Below are positions 50,522 through 59,934 of a DNA stretch of 64,000 nucleotides, piece by piece. Positions within the stretch are counted from its first letter, which is position 1; the number at the start of each line of letters is the position of its first letter. The stretch is from Deltaproteobacteria bacterium. GTDB lineage: Bacteria; Myxococcota_A; Polyangia; Polyangiales; JADJMO01. The stretch lies in contig JANYDK010000103.1 of NCBI GenBank assembly GCA_025363655.1, positions 1 to 64,000 of the forward strand. The letters run 5' to 3'. The notes below the pieces were generated by a model. That model saw only the letters and a list, made by a program, of their open reading frames with translations, did no database searches and had not been told where the DNA came from. Position numbers and translations under genes: made by a program.

Positions 50522-52426
50522 TCACTCGCCGTCGGCCGGCTTCTCTTCGCGCCCGAATTGCAGGCGATAGAGGCGCGCGTAGAGGCCGTCTTGGGTGAGC
50601 AGCTCTTCGTGCGTACCGGTCTCGGCGACGCGCCCGCGGTGCATGACGACGACGCGGTCGGCTTCGCGAATGGTCGAGAGCCGGTGGGCGATGACGAGCG
50701 ACGTGCGATTCTCGAGCACCGCGTGAAGGGCTGTTTGCAAACGCGCTTCGGTGTCGCTGTCGACGCTGGCCGTGGCTTCGTCGAGGACGAGCACCGGCGG
50801 ATCGCGATAGAGCGCGCGGGCGAAGGCGACGAGCTGCCTCTCGCCGGTGGAGAGGCCGCCGCCACGTTCGCCGACCGAGGCCTCGAGACCGCCCGGACGC
50901 GCCTCGAAGAACTCGAGAGCACCGATGCGACGGAGTGCCGCGCGTACGCGTTCGAGGTCGATGTCCTCGCCCATCGCGACGTTGGAGGCGACGGTGCCGG
51001 AGAAGAGGTAGACGTCTTGCGGAACGACCGCGAATTGGCGGCGTAGCTCGTCGCGCGGGTAGTCGCGGACGTCGCGGCCGAGGACGCGGATGACGCCGCC
51101 GTCGCGTTCGTAGAGGCGTAGGACGAGCGACGCGATGGTGCTCTTGCCCGCGCCGGTGGCCCCGACGATGGCGATGCGCTCGCCTTTGCGGGCGACGAGG
51201 TCGACGCCTGCGAGGGTCGGGGTGCCCTTCTTGTAGGAGAACGTGACGCCGGAGAGCTCGACGGCGAGCTCGGTGTCACCCGTCGGCGCCACGGACAAAC
51301 CCGCCGATTTCGCGTCGGGAGCGTCTTCGATGCCGGGCGTGTCGAGGAGCTTGAAGACGCGCTCGGCGCCCGCCATCGCCGACTGGAGCAGCGTGTAGCG
51401 CGCCGTGAGATCGCGAATGGGGACGAAGAACTGCTCGACGTATTGGAGGAACGCCACGAACGTTCCGAAAGTCACGACCGCCGCGCCCCACTTGGCGCCG
51501 CGGAAGCCGACGAACCAGAGGATCATCGCCACGCAGACGATCGACACGCCCTCGACGATGGCGTCGAGCATCGCGTCGTAGAGGATGGCGCGGTTGTTGG
51601 CCTCGCGATAACCCTCGTTTTCCCCGTCGAATTCGCGCTGACAGGCCTCTTCGCGGCCGTAGGCCTGGGTCACCGCGACGCCCTGCACCTGCTCGCCCAT
51701 GTAGCTGTTGAGACGCGCGGTGCGAGCGCGGATGTCGCGGAAGGCGTCGCGGGCGCGGCGGCGAATCCAGTTGGCGGCGAGCGCGAGGATCGGCAGCGTG
51801 AGGAGCGCGATGGCCGAGAGGTGCCACTCGAGCTGCGTCATCATGACGACGATGAGGACGAGCGAGAGCAAATCGCCGACGGCGTTGAGCGCACCCGAGG
51901 CGAAGAGCTCGTTGATGGCGTCGACGTCGTTGGTGACGCGGGTGACGAGGCGCCCGACCGGCTGATCGTCGAAGAAGCCGAGCTTTCCCTTCTGGAGGAA
52001 GCGGAAGACCGTGCTGCGCAGGTCGGCCATCGCGCGCGCGCCGGCGAGCTGCATCGAGTACATCTGGACGAAGCGGGCGACGTATTCGACGACGACGACC
52101 ACCAGGTAGACGAGCGCCGCCTTGTCGATGACGCTGGTGTCGTGGGCGAGGACGCCCTGATCGAGCCCCCACTTCATGATGCGCGGTCGCGAGGTGACGA
52201 GCACCGCGGTGACCGGGAGGAGGATCATCGAGAGCACGAGCGAGCGAGCGTGCGGGCGGACGAAGGGCACGAGCCGCTTCATCAGCTGCATGTCGACTGC
52301 TTTGCCGAGCGGGTCTTCGTCGTGGAACGAGCGCTTGCCTCGCGGCGGCGCGACCACGCTCTTCGCGGCGTTCTTCGGCGTGTTCTTTTCGGTGCTCTCT
52401 TCGAGCTTGCTCGCCTGCGCGCTCAT
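50522..52426 (-). CDS. ABC exporter half-transporter B
   Basis: 634 residues from ATG 52426, which overlaps the TGA of its partner by 4 bp. Six membrane helices at about 60-330 and an ATPase domain after 380. Walker A is GATGAGKST (near 420); the signature reads LSTGE, not LSGGQ; Walker B is VLVLDEATASVD with the catalytic Glu; the switch His is in VIAHRLST. With partner A it should form a heterodimeric exporter with one working and one degenerate ATP site. The substrate is unknown (drugs, lipids or peptides). Confidence 0.93.
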   Translation of the reverse strand: MSAQASKLEESTEKNTPKNAAKSVVAPPRGKRSFHDEDPLGKAVDMQLMKRLVPFVRPHARSLVLSMILLPVTAVLVTSRPRIMKWGLDQGVLAHDTSVIDKAALVYLVVVVVEYVARFVQMYSMQLAGARAMADLRSTVFRFLQKGKLGFFDDQPVGRLVTRVTNDVDAINELFASGALNAVGDLLSLVLIVVMMTQLEWHLSAIALLTLPILALAANWIRRRARDAFRDIRARTARLNSYMGEQVQGVAVTQAYGREEACQREFDGENEGYREANNRAILYDAMLDAIVEGVSIVCVAMILWFVGFRGAKWGAAVVTFGTFVAFLQYVEQFFVPIRDLTARYTLLQSAMAGAERVFKLLDTPGIEDAPDAKSAGLSVAPTGDTELAVELSGVTFSYKKGTPTLAGVDLVARKGERIAIVGATGAGKSTIASLVLRLYERDGGVIRVLGRDVRDYPRDELRRQFAVVPQDVYLFSGTVASNVAMGEDIDLERVRAALRRIGALEFFEARPGGLEASVGERGGGLSTGERQLVAFARALYRDPPVLVLDEATASVDSDTEARLQTALHAVLENRTSLVIAHRLSTIREADRVVVMHRGRVAETGTHEELLTQDGLYARLYRLQFGREEKPADGE

Positions 52427-54258
52427 TCGGCCCCCGAGTGCGCCGCCGCGGCGGTGGTCTTCTGCGAGCGTGAAGAGACCGCTTCGACCTCGGCGGCGGC
52501 CAAGTCTTCGAGCTCTCCGGCGATCGCCTGTTCGTCGGCGAAGCGCGCGTAGAGGCCTTTTTTTGCGACCAATTCGGAGTGGGTGCCCTCTTCGACGACC
52601 TTGCCCTCGTCGAGGACGACGATGCGATTGCACCGCGAGGCGGCGGCGACGCGGTGGGTGATGAGGACCACGGTGCGCGCGCGTTTTTGATTCTCGATCG
52701 CCTCGAGGATCGCCGTCTCGGTCTTGGCGTCGACGGCGGAGAGAGGATCGTCGAGGACGAGGATCGGCGGCTCACGAAGGAGCGCGCGGGCGAGGGCGAT
52801 GCGCTGGCGTTGTCCCCCCGAGAGCTGCACGCCGCGTTCGCCGACGATGGTCTCCATGCCTTCGGGGAAGCGCTTCACCTCGTCGAGGACGAAGGCCTCT
52901 TGCAAGGCGTGCTCTTCGCGGGCGATCGACTCCGGCGCGTCGGGATCGTCGAGCGAGAAGCCGACGTTGCGGTGCACGGTGGTGGAAAAGAGAAAGCTGT
53001 CTTGCTGGGCGTAGCCAATGGCGTTGCGCACGGTGGTGAGCGGGAGATCGCAGACGTCGACGCCGTCGAGGAAGATGGTGCCGCGCGGCGTCGGGAGGAG
53101 ACGCGGTAAGAGCGAGGCGAGCGTGGTCTTGCCCGCGCCGGTGCGACCGACGATGGCGAGCGAACCGCCGGGTTCGACCTCGAGCGACACGTCGTCGAGC
53201 ACGCGGCGTTTGCCGTGCGAGAACGAGAGACCCGAGACGCGCAGGCCACCAGCGACCTTCGCCGGCGCGGGCAAGTCTCCCGACAGAACCTCGGGGACCG
53301 CTTCGAACACCTCGGCGAGGCGGGCGAACGATGCGCGTCCACGCTGCACGATCGCGAGCATGAAACCGAGCGCCATCGTCGGCCAGGCGAGGCGCGCGAG
53401 GGCCGAGAGGAACGCCACGAACGCGCCCGGTGAGAGCCGCCCGTCGATGACCTGACGACCGCCGTACCAGAAGACGACCAAGGTGCCCGCGGTGGCGAGG
53501 ACGCCGGCGATGGGCATCATCATTCCGCGGAGACGCGCGATCGCGAGGCCCTTGTCGAGGTAGAGCGCGTTGACCTTCTCGAACGCCTTTTCCTCGCTCG
53601 CTTCCAGGGCGAAGCTGCGGACGACGCGGACGCCGGCGAGGTTCGCCTGCACCTTGTCGCTGAGCGCGCCGAGCGACTCTTGGTTCTCTCGGTTGCGGAG
53701 GAAGAGCGCCCTCGAGAAGCTGCGCGTCAGCAGCATGAGCGGCGGATAGACGACGAGCGAGGCGAGCGTGAGGCTCGGCGAGAGCCCGACCATGACGACG
53801 ATCGCGGTGGCGAACGCGAAGACCGTGTTGACGACGTTGAGCGCGCCGAAGCCGAAGAGGAGACGCACCTGCGCGAGGTCGTTGGTGGTGCGGCTCATCA
53901 CCTCGCCGACGGGCATTTTTCGGAAGAACGAGGGGCCGAGTGTGTGCAACTTGGCGAGGAGCGCGCCGCGGAGCTCGTACTCGATGTTGCGACCGGCGTT
54001 GAACACGATGTTGCGCGAGAGCACCCGCACGATGACGGCGGCGAAGGCCATCCCGACGAGGATGAGCCCGATGCGCCCGACCTTGTCGTAGGCCTGCGCC
54101 GAGAGCGCATCGACGCCGTTGCGCATGAGCAAGTCGATGCCCGCGCGGAGCACGTTGAACGCCAGGAGGTACGCCGTGCCGTGGAGGAACGTCGGCAGGT
54201 GACGACGGAGCTGACCGCCGAGCGTGGTCGGGACGTCGGACGAGAGTGCGGCAGGCAT
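52423..54258 (-). CDS. ABC exporter half-transporter A
   Basis: 611 residues, first of the pair. Six membrane helices at about 20-310, then an ATPase domain. Walker A is GRTGAGKTT (near 372), the signature is LSGGQ (near 480), but Walker B reads ILVLDDPLSAVD, with Asp in place of the catalytic Glu. The His switch is kept (LITHRVAA). So this subunit supplies the normal signature and a degenerate Walker site. An Ala/Glu-rich tail of about 30 residues ends the protein. The start has no clear ribosome-binding site. Confidence 0.93.
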   Translation of the reverse strand: MPAALSSDVPTTLGGQLRRHLPTFLHGTAYLLAFNVLRAGIDLLMRNGVDALSAQAYDKVGRIGLILVGMAFAAVIVRVLSRNIVFNAGRNIEYELRGALLAKLHTLGPSFFRKMPVGEVMSRTTNDLAQVRLLFGFGALNVVNTVFAFATAIVVMVGLSPSLTLASLVVYPPLMLLTRSFSRALFLRNRENQESLGALSDKVQANLAGVRVVRSFALEASEEKAFEKVNALYLDKGLAIARLRGMMMPIAGVLATAGTLVVFWYGGRQVIDGRLSPGAFVAFLSALARLAWPTMALGFMLAIVQRGRASFARLAEVFEAVPEVLSGDLPAPAKVAGGLRVSGLSFSHGKRRVLDDVSLEVEPGGSLAIVGRTGAGKTTLASLLPRLLPTPRGTIFLDGVDVCDLPLTTVRNAIGYAQQDSFLFSTTVHRNVGFSLDDPDAPESIAREEHALQEAFVLDEVKRFPEGMETIVGERGVQLSGGQRQRIALARALLREPPILVLDDPLSAVDAKTETAILEAIENQKRARTVVLITHRVAAASRCNRIVVLDEGKVVEEGTHSELVAKKGLYARFADEQAIAGELEDLAAAEVEAVSSRSQKTTAAAAHSGAE

Positions 54259-54341
54259 CGGTGGGGAGAGGTGTGGATGTCGAGAGCGGGGCTCCCGTCA
54301 CGCATGATTTAGGGGTTTGTCGCCGCCGCGGCTACCCGCAG

Positions 54342-55553
54342 CTACCCGCGCCGCCGATGTGACGACGAAAACGCCGTGCGCCGCTGGGCTTCGAGGGGGG
54401 AGGCTTTTTCTGCGACCGGCAGATGGGAGGAGGACGGCGGCCGCGGACCGAAGGTGACGGCAGGGGTGAGATCGACGAGCTCGAGGCGCGCCGAGAGGAG
54501 GCCGAGGAGGACGCGAGCGCTCCCCTTGCCATCGAGCTCCTGGACGACGCCCTCTTTGCCCTCGAACGGACCTTGGAGCACGCGGACGCGGGTGCCGCGA
54601 TCGACGACCTCGGCGCCACGGAGCGCGTTGGCGCGCGCGGTGAGCGACGAACCGAGACGAATTCGGGTGGTGCCGCTGCGACCGAGAACGTGCCGACCGA
54701 GCTGGCCTGGCGACGCTGGTGATGTTGGCGAGGTTGGCGAGGTCGACGAGGCAGAGGTCGATCGCGGGAGGGGCTTCGCCGCCGACGAATGGAGCGCCAA
54801 GGTCGGCCGTTGCTCACCGCCACGGAGCGCCGCGAGCGCACGTTGGACGCGGACCCGCGAGCTCGTCGGACGATCGGGAGGAGGCGCGGGAGGCCGTCGA
54901 ATCGCTTCGCCGCCAATGGCGAGGAGCAGCGGCGAAAGCGCTAGAAGCGCGTCGGCGAGTTGCTCGTCGAGGAGCGCGGCGTGCTCGATGGCGACGTCAC
55001 GCGGCAAGAACCAACCGATTCGCAACGGATCGTGTGGCGCGCGCGCGGCGACGATGCGCTCGTGGAGCTCGCGACGATCGAGCGAGGCGACGAACGCGCT
55101 CAGGCTCGGACCATCGGCGGGTCCGGTGCGCACTTCGAATGGATCGGGGAGGCGCGAGAGAACGGGCTCGAGGGAGTCGTCTTCGAGCGCGCGCAGTAGG
55201 GCACGCAGGCCTTCCGTCGAAGGCTCGAGCGACACCGACACTTCGTCGCGATCGAGGCTGAAACGGAGGACGCCGACGCGGCCCCGTCGCGGACGGAGCA
55301 AGAGCGTGACGCCGTGACGGTCGCTGCCGCCGTCGCGACCGTGATCGCCGATCGGCTCGAGGGTCAGATCGACGCCGTCGCGCGCGAAACGCGGCAAGAC
55401 GGCGCGAAAGAACGAGAGAGCCCTCGCCCGCAGCGCTTTTCGCGGCCTCTCACCGCCCTCGAAGTCGGCGAGGCTGAGAGCCAGGCCAGCGGCGAGGCCA
55501 GCGGTGAGGGCGCCTTCGGCAGGTGACCGGGGGCGGCGGGCGCTCGAGGACAC
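54342..55553 (-). CDS. KOW-domain protein of unknown function
   Basis: 403 residues from GTG 55553. The C-terminal part has a NusG-type KOW module (GTRVRVLQGPFEGKEGVVQELDGKGSARVLLGLLSARLELVDL) near 305-350, a fold that binds RNA or ribosomal protein. The N-terminal 200 residues are Arg/Leu-rich helical and beta mixed (FFRAVLPRFARDGVDLTLEPIGDH, FLPRDVAIEHAALLDEQLADALLALSPLLLAIGGEAIR) and not recognised. A Ser/Thr/Pro linker with TSPTSPTSPASP separates them. No NusG NGN domain is visible, so this is not a NusG paralogue. Confidence 0.65.
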   Translation of the reverse strand: MSSSARRPRSPAEGALTAGLAAGLALSLADFEGGERPRKALRARALSFFRAVLPRFARDGVDLTLEPIGDHGRDGGSDRHGVTLLLRPRRGRVGVLRFSLDRDEVSVSLEPSTEGLRALLRALEDDSLEPVLSRLPDPFEVRTGPADGPSLSAFVASLDRRELHERIVAARAPHDPLRIGWFLPRDVAIEHAALLDEQLADALLALSPLLLAIGGEAIRRPPAPPPDRPTSSRVRVQRALAALRGGEQRPTLALHSSAAKPLPRSTSASSTSPTSPTSPASPGQLGRHVLGRSGTTRIRLGSSLTARANALRGAEVVDRGTRVRVLQGPFEGKEGVVQELDGKGSARVLLGLLSARLELVDLTPAVTFGPRPPSSSHLPVAEKASPLEAQRRTAFSSSHRRRG

Positions 55554-55741
55554 GTACCATGAGAGTGCGGGGAGTGGCCTATGGCGTCAACAAGAGAACT
55601 CTCGTCGCGGGCCTGTGAATCGATTGCGTGCCAAGCCGTCGAAGGGCCGCTGGCCAAAGTCGCGACCCGAGCTTTGGCGAACGTTCGGGTCGGCGCGACA
55701 CCTACGCGCGCCGACCATTTTCGGCTAGGGAGCCCCACATC

Positions 55742-57253
55742 ATGCGCAGCTTCGCCCGTTCGCTCTTCGCAGTTCGCCTCGCCTCCGCGTCGTCCATCGT
55801 CGGTCTCCTCGCGCTCGCCGCGGCGTGCGGTGGCGGCATGGGGGCCAAGCCCGGGGGCAACCTGATGGATCAGACGTTCGCCGGGCAGAACGCGTGCAAC
55901 CCGAAGAACCACGATCGTCCGTTCATCATCAACTGGGACGCGACCGATCAATCGAGCTTCCAATCGGCGGCGAAGCGCGACGTCATCTACGTCCACTACG
56001 AGGGCTGCGAGCTCAAGGTGCTCGACGGCTGTCGCGACGACTCGGTGGCCGGCACCCTCGGCAGCTACAGCCCGGTGGTGTGGACGAGCGGCGGCGTCGA
56101 GTCGATCGACATCCACGACAAGGGCGAGCTCTACGCCAAGCTCCCGCTCGGCGCGCTCTCGCTCAGCGGCAAGGTCGAGAGCGGCGAGAAGCTCCACATG
56201 GAGTACTACGTGAGCGGCACGCAGACCGCGACGCGTGAGAAGGTCTACCGCAGCGACCTCACGAAGATGAAGGGCTGCGAGGGCGCGACGCACTTCGTCT
56301 ACAACTACAACCTCGGCGCCTTCGCGCTCGCCTCGCAGAGCTCGCTCCACGCAGAGGTCAACGGCAGCTACTTCGGCTTCGGCGGCGGTGGCAGCAAGGA
56401 CAACCTCACCAAGGCCGAGAAGAAGGGCGGCGACATCTCGACCTGCACCGGGCAGTCGGCGAAGGAAGTCGAGAGCTGCAAGGTGCCGGTGCGGCTCACG
56501 CTCCGCGCCATCGAGGACGGAGCCAACCCCGACATCGCCGCTTCGAAGACGCCCGACACCGACGAGTCGCTCAACGCCGCCGGAAAGCTCAAGGCCGAGA
56601 GCGACACCGAGAAGAAGGCCGCCGAGCACCTCGCCACCGCGAACATCAAGAAAGAGTCGAAGGACGGCAAATCGTGCCTCGCCGAGCTCGACGAGCACGA
56701 CAAGCTCGATCCGCGCCCGACCGGTCTCTCGACCAACCCGGCCAGCGGCAAGACGGCCGGCCTCCGCGCCGAGTGCGTGATGCTGAGCGGTCAGTGCGAC
56801 GCCGGCAAGGTCGCCTTCCGCAAGGCGCTCGAGGCGACGAAGGCAGGCAGCATCGGTGCCGAGCAGATGGACAAGATCGTCGACGCCGAGGCCGGCATGT
56901 TCTGCCAGGGCTCGAGCATGTCGGAGAAAGATCAGTTCGCGAAGGCGAAGACCGAGCTCACCAACGGCGGCCTCGGCGTGCAGAAGAAGTCCCTCGGCGA
57001 GTGCCAGGCGGCCTTCGACACCTTCATGAAGCTCTACAAAAAACAGGGCGGCGACGATCCGGGCAAGGCGCTCACCGGCATCCAGATGCCCGCCCCGAAC
57101 TGCTTCGCCAAGGCCGGCGACTGCGCCGCGGCGTTCAAGACCTACAAGGCCATCGACGACGCGCGGGACGCCAAAGACAGCCTCAAGTCGAAGAACGAGA
57201 AGTTCCTCCGCTCCAACTTCGAGAACCTCGTCGACTCCTGCAAAGGCAAGTGA
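55742..57253 (+). CDS. Large lipoprotein with helical repeat region
   Basis: 503 residues from ATG 55742 (AGGGAG upstream). Signal with lipobox LAAACGG, then a beta-rich domain (FIINWDATDQSSFQSAAKRDVIYVHYEGCELKVLDGC) and, from about residue 290, Cys-containing helical segments (CLAELDEHDKLD, CVMLSGQCDAGKVAFRKALEATK, CQAAFDTFMKLYK, CFAKAGDCAAAFKTYKAID) that look TPR-like. I do not know the family name. The GTG of the next lipoprotein overlaps its stop by 3 bp, so they form one unit. Confidence 0.7.
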   Translation: MRSFARSLFAVRLASASSIVGLLALAAACGGGMGAKPGGNLMDQTFAGQNACNPKNHDRPFIINWDATDQSSFQSAAKRDVIYVHYEGCELKVLDGCRDDSVAGTLGSYSPVVWTSGGVESIDIHDKGELYAKLPLGALSLSGKVESGEKLHMEYYVSGTQTATREKVYRSDLTKMKGCEGATHFVYNYNLGAFALASQSSLHAEVNGSYFGFGGGGSKDNLTKAEKKGGDISTCTGQSAKEVESCKVPVRLTLRAIEDGANPDIAASKTPDTDESLNAAGKLKAESDTEKKAAEHLATANIKKESKDGKSCLAELDEHDKLDPRPTGLSTNPASGKTAGLRAECVMLSGQCDAGKVAFRKALEATKAGSIGAEQMDKIVDAEAGMFCQGSSMSEKDQFAKAKTELTNGGLGVQKKSLGECQAAFDTFMKLYKKQGGDDPGKALTGIQMPAPNCFAKAGDCAAAFKTYKAIDDARDAKDSLKSKNEKFLRSNFENLVDSCKGK

Positions 57254-57684
57254 CGAGGCGATCACCAGTCGGATGGAACTCGGCTGCGCGCCTTGCTTCG
57301 ATCGCGGGCGCGCTCGTGATCGCTTCGTGTAGGCCGCGCGACGGGAACAGCTGCGGTGACGAAGCACCTCGCTGTGGCGAGGACGGCAAAGCGTACGCGT
57401 GCGTCGATCGGCGGTGGGAATCGATGCGCTGCGAGGGCCCGTGCAGCGGTGGCACGTGCAAGCCAGCGTCGCCACCGCGCGTCGGCGAGCTCTGCTTTCA
57501 TCCGCGCTGGTGCACGGAGGGACAGTTCAATGGCTCGATGCCTCCAGGCGCCTGCGCCGAAGACGGTCGCGCGACCCTCGTCTGCGGATGCAGCGATCTG
57601 GTTTGGAAAGCCGGCCGCCGTTGCAACGAGCGCTGCGTCGACGGCGAATGTAGCGAGGACCAGCACCTGAAGGAGAAGCCGTGA
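57250..57684 (+). CDS. Cys-rich small lipoprotein
   Basis: 144 residues from GTG 57250, within the GTGA overlap at the end of the previous gene. Signal peptide with lipobox VIASC, then about ten cysteines in patterns such as CGDEAPRCGEDGKAYACVD, CEGPCSGGTC, CGCSDLVW and CNERCVDGEC, typical of disulfide-stabilised extracellular domains. Too short for the ligand to be guessed. Coupled translation with the larger lipoprotein suggests a complex. Confidence 0.65.
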   Translation: MTRRSPVGWNSAARLASIAGALVIASCRPRDGNSCGDEAPRCGEDGKAYACVDRRWESMRCEGPCSGGTCKPASPPRVGELCFHPRWCTEGQFNGSMPPGACAEDGRATLVCGCSDLVWKAGRRCNERCVDGECSEDQHLKEKP

Positions 57685-57706
57685 TTTCCAGGACCCGATC
57701 GCCAAC

Positions 57707-58651
57707 ATGAAGCCCTTCCGGCGCGGCAAATTCGAGGAGCTCCCTGACGCGCCGCGGGTCGCACATCCGTACTTCCAGACCCGCGGCGAGTCGGTGCCGG
57801 TCGTCGTGCCGGGGCTCGGCAAGCTCGACGCGCACGTGCGCGTCTTCGGCGAAGGGCCGCCGCTCTATCTCGTGCACGGACTGATGACCTCGAGCTACTC
57901 GTGGCGCTACGTGCTCGCGCCACTGGGGAAGCACTTCACGCTCTACGCCGTCGACTTGCCTGGCAACGGTCGCACCGAAGCGCCGCCGGGCGCGTCGTTC
58001 CATCCCGACGTCCTCGCTGCGTTCATCGGGGAGGTGCAGCGCGCGCTCGGCATCCACGGCTGCAAGACCATCGGCAACTCGATGGGCGGCTACCTCTGCA
58101 TGCGCCTCGCGCTGCACGATCCGAGCGTATTTTCTCGACTCGTCAACGTGCACTCGCCGGGCGTACCCGAGGCGCGTCTGCTCGCCCTCGGCGCCGCGCT
58201 CACGGTGCCCGGTTCGGGACGACTGCTGTCGTGGATGGTCGGTCGCGACCCGCAGCGCTGGGTGCATCGCAACGTGCACTACTACGACGAGTCGCTCAAA
58301 TCGCTGGAAGAGGCGCGCGAGTATGCCGCGCCGTTGTCGACGAAGAGCGGCCTCCGCGCCTTCCGCGGTCACCTCCGCGAGACGATGGCGATCGGGCCGG
58401 TTCGGCAGTTCCAGCGCGAGCTGCGTGCACGTCGCGATCGCGGCGAGCCCTTCCCGATGCCGCTTCTGCTGCTCTATGCCGAGAAGGATCCGATGGTCCC
58501 TCCGCGCTTCGGCGACGTGATGGCGGCGGCGATCCCCGACGCCAAGTTGGTGAAGCTGCGCGAGGCCTCGCACTTCGCTCACGTCGACGCGGTGTCGCGC
58601 TTCTTACCGCCAGTGCTGGAGTTTCTCGGGGCTGATCCGCTGATCGGCTGA
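57707..58651 (+). CDS. Alpha/beta hydrolase
   Basis: 314 residues. The lid-less core begins LYLVHGLMTSSYSWRYVL (oxyanion region), nucleophile Ser125 in GNSMGG, acid in YAEKDPMVPP (near 262-266) and His in ASHFAHVDAV (near 289). All three catalytic residues are there. No signal peptide, so cytoplasmic. The family covers esterases, haloalkane dehalogenases and epoxide hydrolases; the substrate is open. It is 22 bp past the Cys-rich lipoprotein and may be read in the same transcript. Confidence 0.9.
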   Translation: MKPFRRGKFEELPDAPRVAHPYFQTRGESVPVVVPGLGKLDAHVRVFGEGPPLYLVHGLMTSSYSWRYVLAPLGKHFTLYAVDLPGNGRTEAPPGASFHPDVLAAFIGEVQRALGIHGCKTIGNSMGGYLCMRLALHDPSVFSRLVNVHSPGVPEARLLALGAALTVPGSGRLLSWMVGRDPQRWVHRNVHYYDESLKSLEEAREYAAPLSTKSGLRAFRGHLRETMAIGPVRQFQRELRARRDRGEPFPMPLLLLYAEKDPMVPPRFGDVMAAAIPDAKLVKLREASHFAHVDAVSRFLPPVLEFLGADPLIG

Positions 58652-58677
58652 TCGTCGAATCGATCCCCGGTGGCGAT

Positions 58678-59934
58678 TCATAGCCGCCGCAAATACGACA
58701 GCAGATCGGCGCGCGCTGCGACGTCGAGCTCGAGCCCGAATTCGTGTCCGACCACCGCGCCCGGCGCTCGCCCGCCGGTGAAGGCCGGATCGATGCGCCC
58801 CGGATCGAGCAGCGCCGCGAGCGATGGCAGCGAGGCGTCGTGCAAGAGCGGTCCGCGCGATGAAACGAAGCGCAGCGAAGGTACGCGGTAGTTTCCCGTG
58901 CCGCGGTCGTGCGAGAGACCGACGCGTGGATCGGTCCCTATGGTCGCGAGCGACACCGGTGGTCCCGTGAAGGCCGGCGGCGTGTGGCACGAGGCGCAAT
59001 CCACGGCGAAAATGGCTTCTCCACGCCGTTCGGCGTCGCTCGTGATCCTCGGAGCCGGGACGTCGGCTGCGAGCGACCAGAGGTAGAGCGCGAGCCCGAG
59101 GGCGACCTCGCGCGGAGGACGGAGGAGCCCGTTGCGACCGGTGATCATCAGCGTCTCGATGCGCACGGCGAGCGAGATCACGTCGCGCTGCAAGACGTTG
59201 CCGTCGGCGTGCAAGTGCGTGACGAAGCGAACCGGACGCAAATCGGCGATGCGGACCGGCTCGGTTCCCTCGGCCGTGGTGACGTCGACGAGACCATGAC
59301 CGAAGCCCAAATCGAGCTGCGCGTTGGGACGTCCGATCGAGAGGCGACCCTCTTCACCTGGCTGCGCGTGACAGCTGGCACACGAGAGGAAGACACCCGT
59401 CGAGCCGTCACCGAGCGGTGCGCGCACGAGACCGCCGATGCCGCGCACGTCGTCGCGCCAGAGCCCGAAGCGATTCGCCGACTCGTCGGTCGCGAGGACT
59501 TCGTCGGGCGCGTCGACGAGCTGCAATGGATAGCGGAAGAACGCCGCCTCGCCGAGCGCGCGCAGTGCGTCGGCATCACCTTCCGACGCTGCGGGCGAGA
59601 CCGACAGTGGGCGAGCTTCGGCGGCGAGCGGCCGGCTCCACGACGAACCGAACGTCGCCACCGTCGCTGCCGGCGGATTCCACTCGGGCGCGAGGCTCCA
59701 GTCGCCCGGCGCGCCCGAATCGTAGTGCGCGAGACGGAGCGTCGCGTACCCGTTGTCCTTTACCACCAGCGAATCGACGAGCGCAGCGCGTCGAAAGCTC
59801 GGCTCGCGCAAATACCGCTCGAGCGCGGCCTTCGGCGGTGACTCGATCGGTCCGCCAATGCTCGAGGAGCCGCACGCACCGGCCAACATCGCGACGAGCC
59901 CGAGCGCGACCCGGACGACGGCCCGATCAGCCAT
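58678..59934 (-). CDS. Diheme c-type cytochrome lipoprotein
   Basis: 418 residues from ATG 59934, 8 bp inside the upstream lipoprotein gene. Lipobox AGAC (Cys21) puts it in the envelope. Two heme motifs, CASCH at 185-189 and 313-317, split the protein into two cytochrome halves; the second contains GNYRVPSLRFV and a final LLSYLRRL as in di-heme peroxidase-like (MauG/CcpA-type) proteins. Distal Met and other ligands were not assigned. Probably an electron-transfer or oxidoreductase component in the periplasm. Confidence 0.8.
   Translation of the reverse strand: MADRAVVRVALGLVAMLAGACGSSSIGGPIESPPKAALERYLREPSFRRAALVDSLVVKDNGYATLRLAHYDSGAPGDWSLAPEWNPPAATVATFGSSWSRPLAAEARPLSVSPAASEGDADALRALGEAAFFRYPLQLVDAPDEVLATDESANRFGLWRDDVRGIGGLVRAPLGDGSTGVFLSCASCHAQPGEEGRLSIGRPNAQLDLGFGHGLVDVTTAEGTEPVRIADLRPVRFVTHLHADGNVLQRDVISLAVRIETLMITGRNGLLRPPREVALGLALYLWSLAADVPAPRITSDAERRGEAIFAVDCASCHTPPAFTGPPVSLATIGTDPRVGLSHDRGTGNYRVPSLRFVSSRGPLLHDASLPSLAALLDPGRIDPAFTGGRAPGAVVGHEFGLELDVAARADLLSYLRRL

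Noticed and set aside
55364-57475. Minus-strand open frame of 703 codons
   Set aside because: Opposite the lipoprotein genes at 55742-57684; leucine- and valine-rich shadow without motifs.
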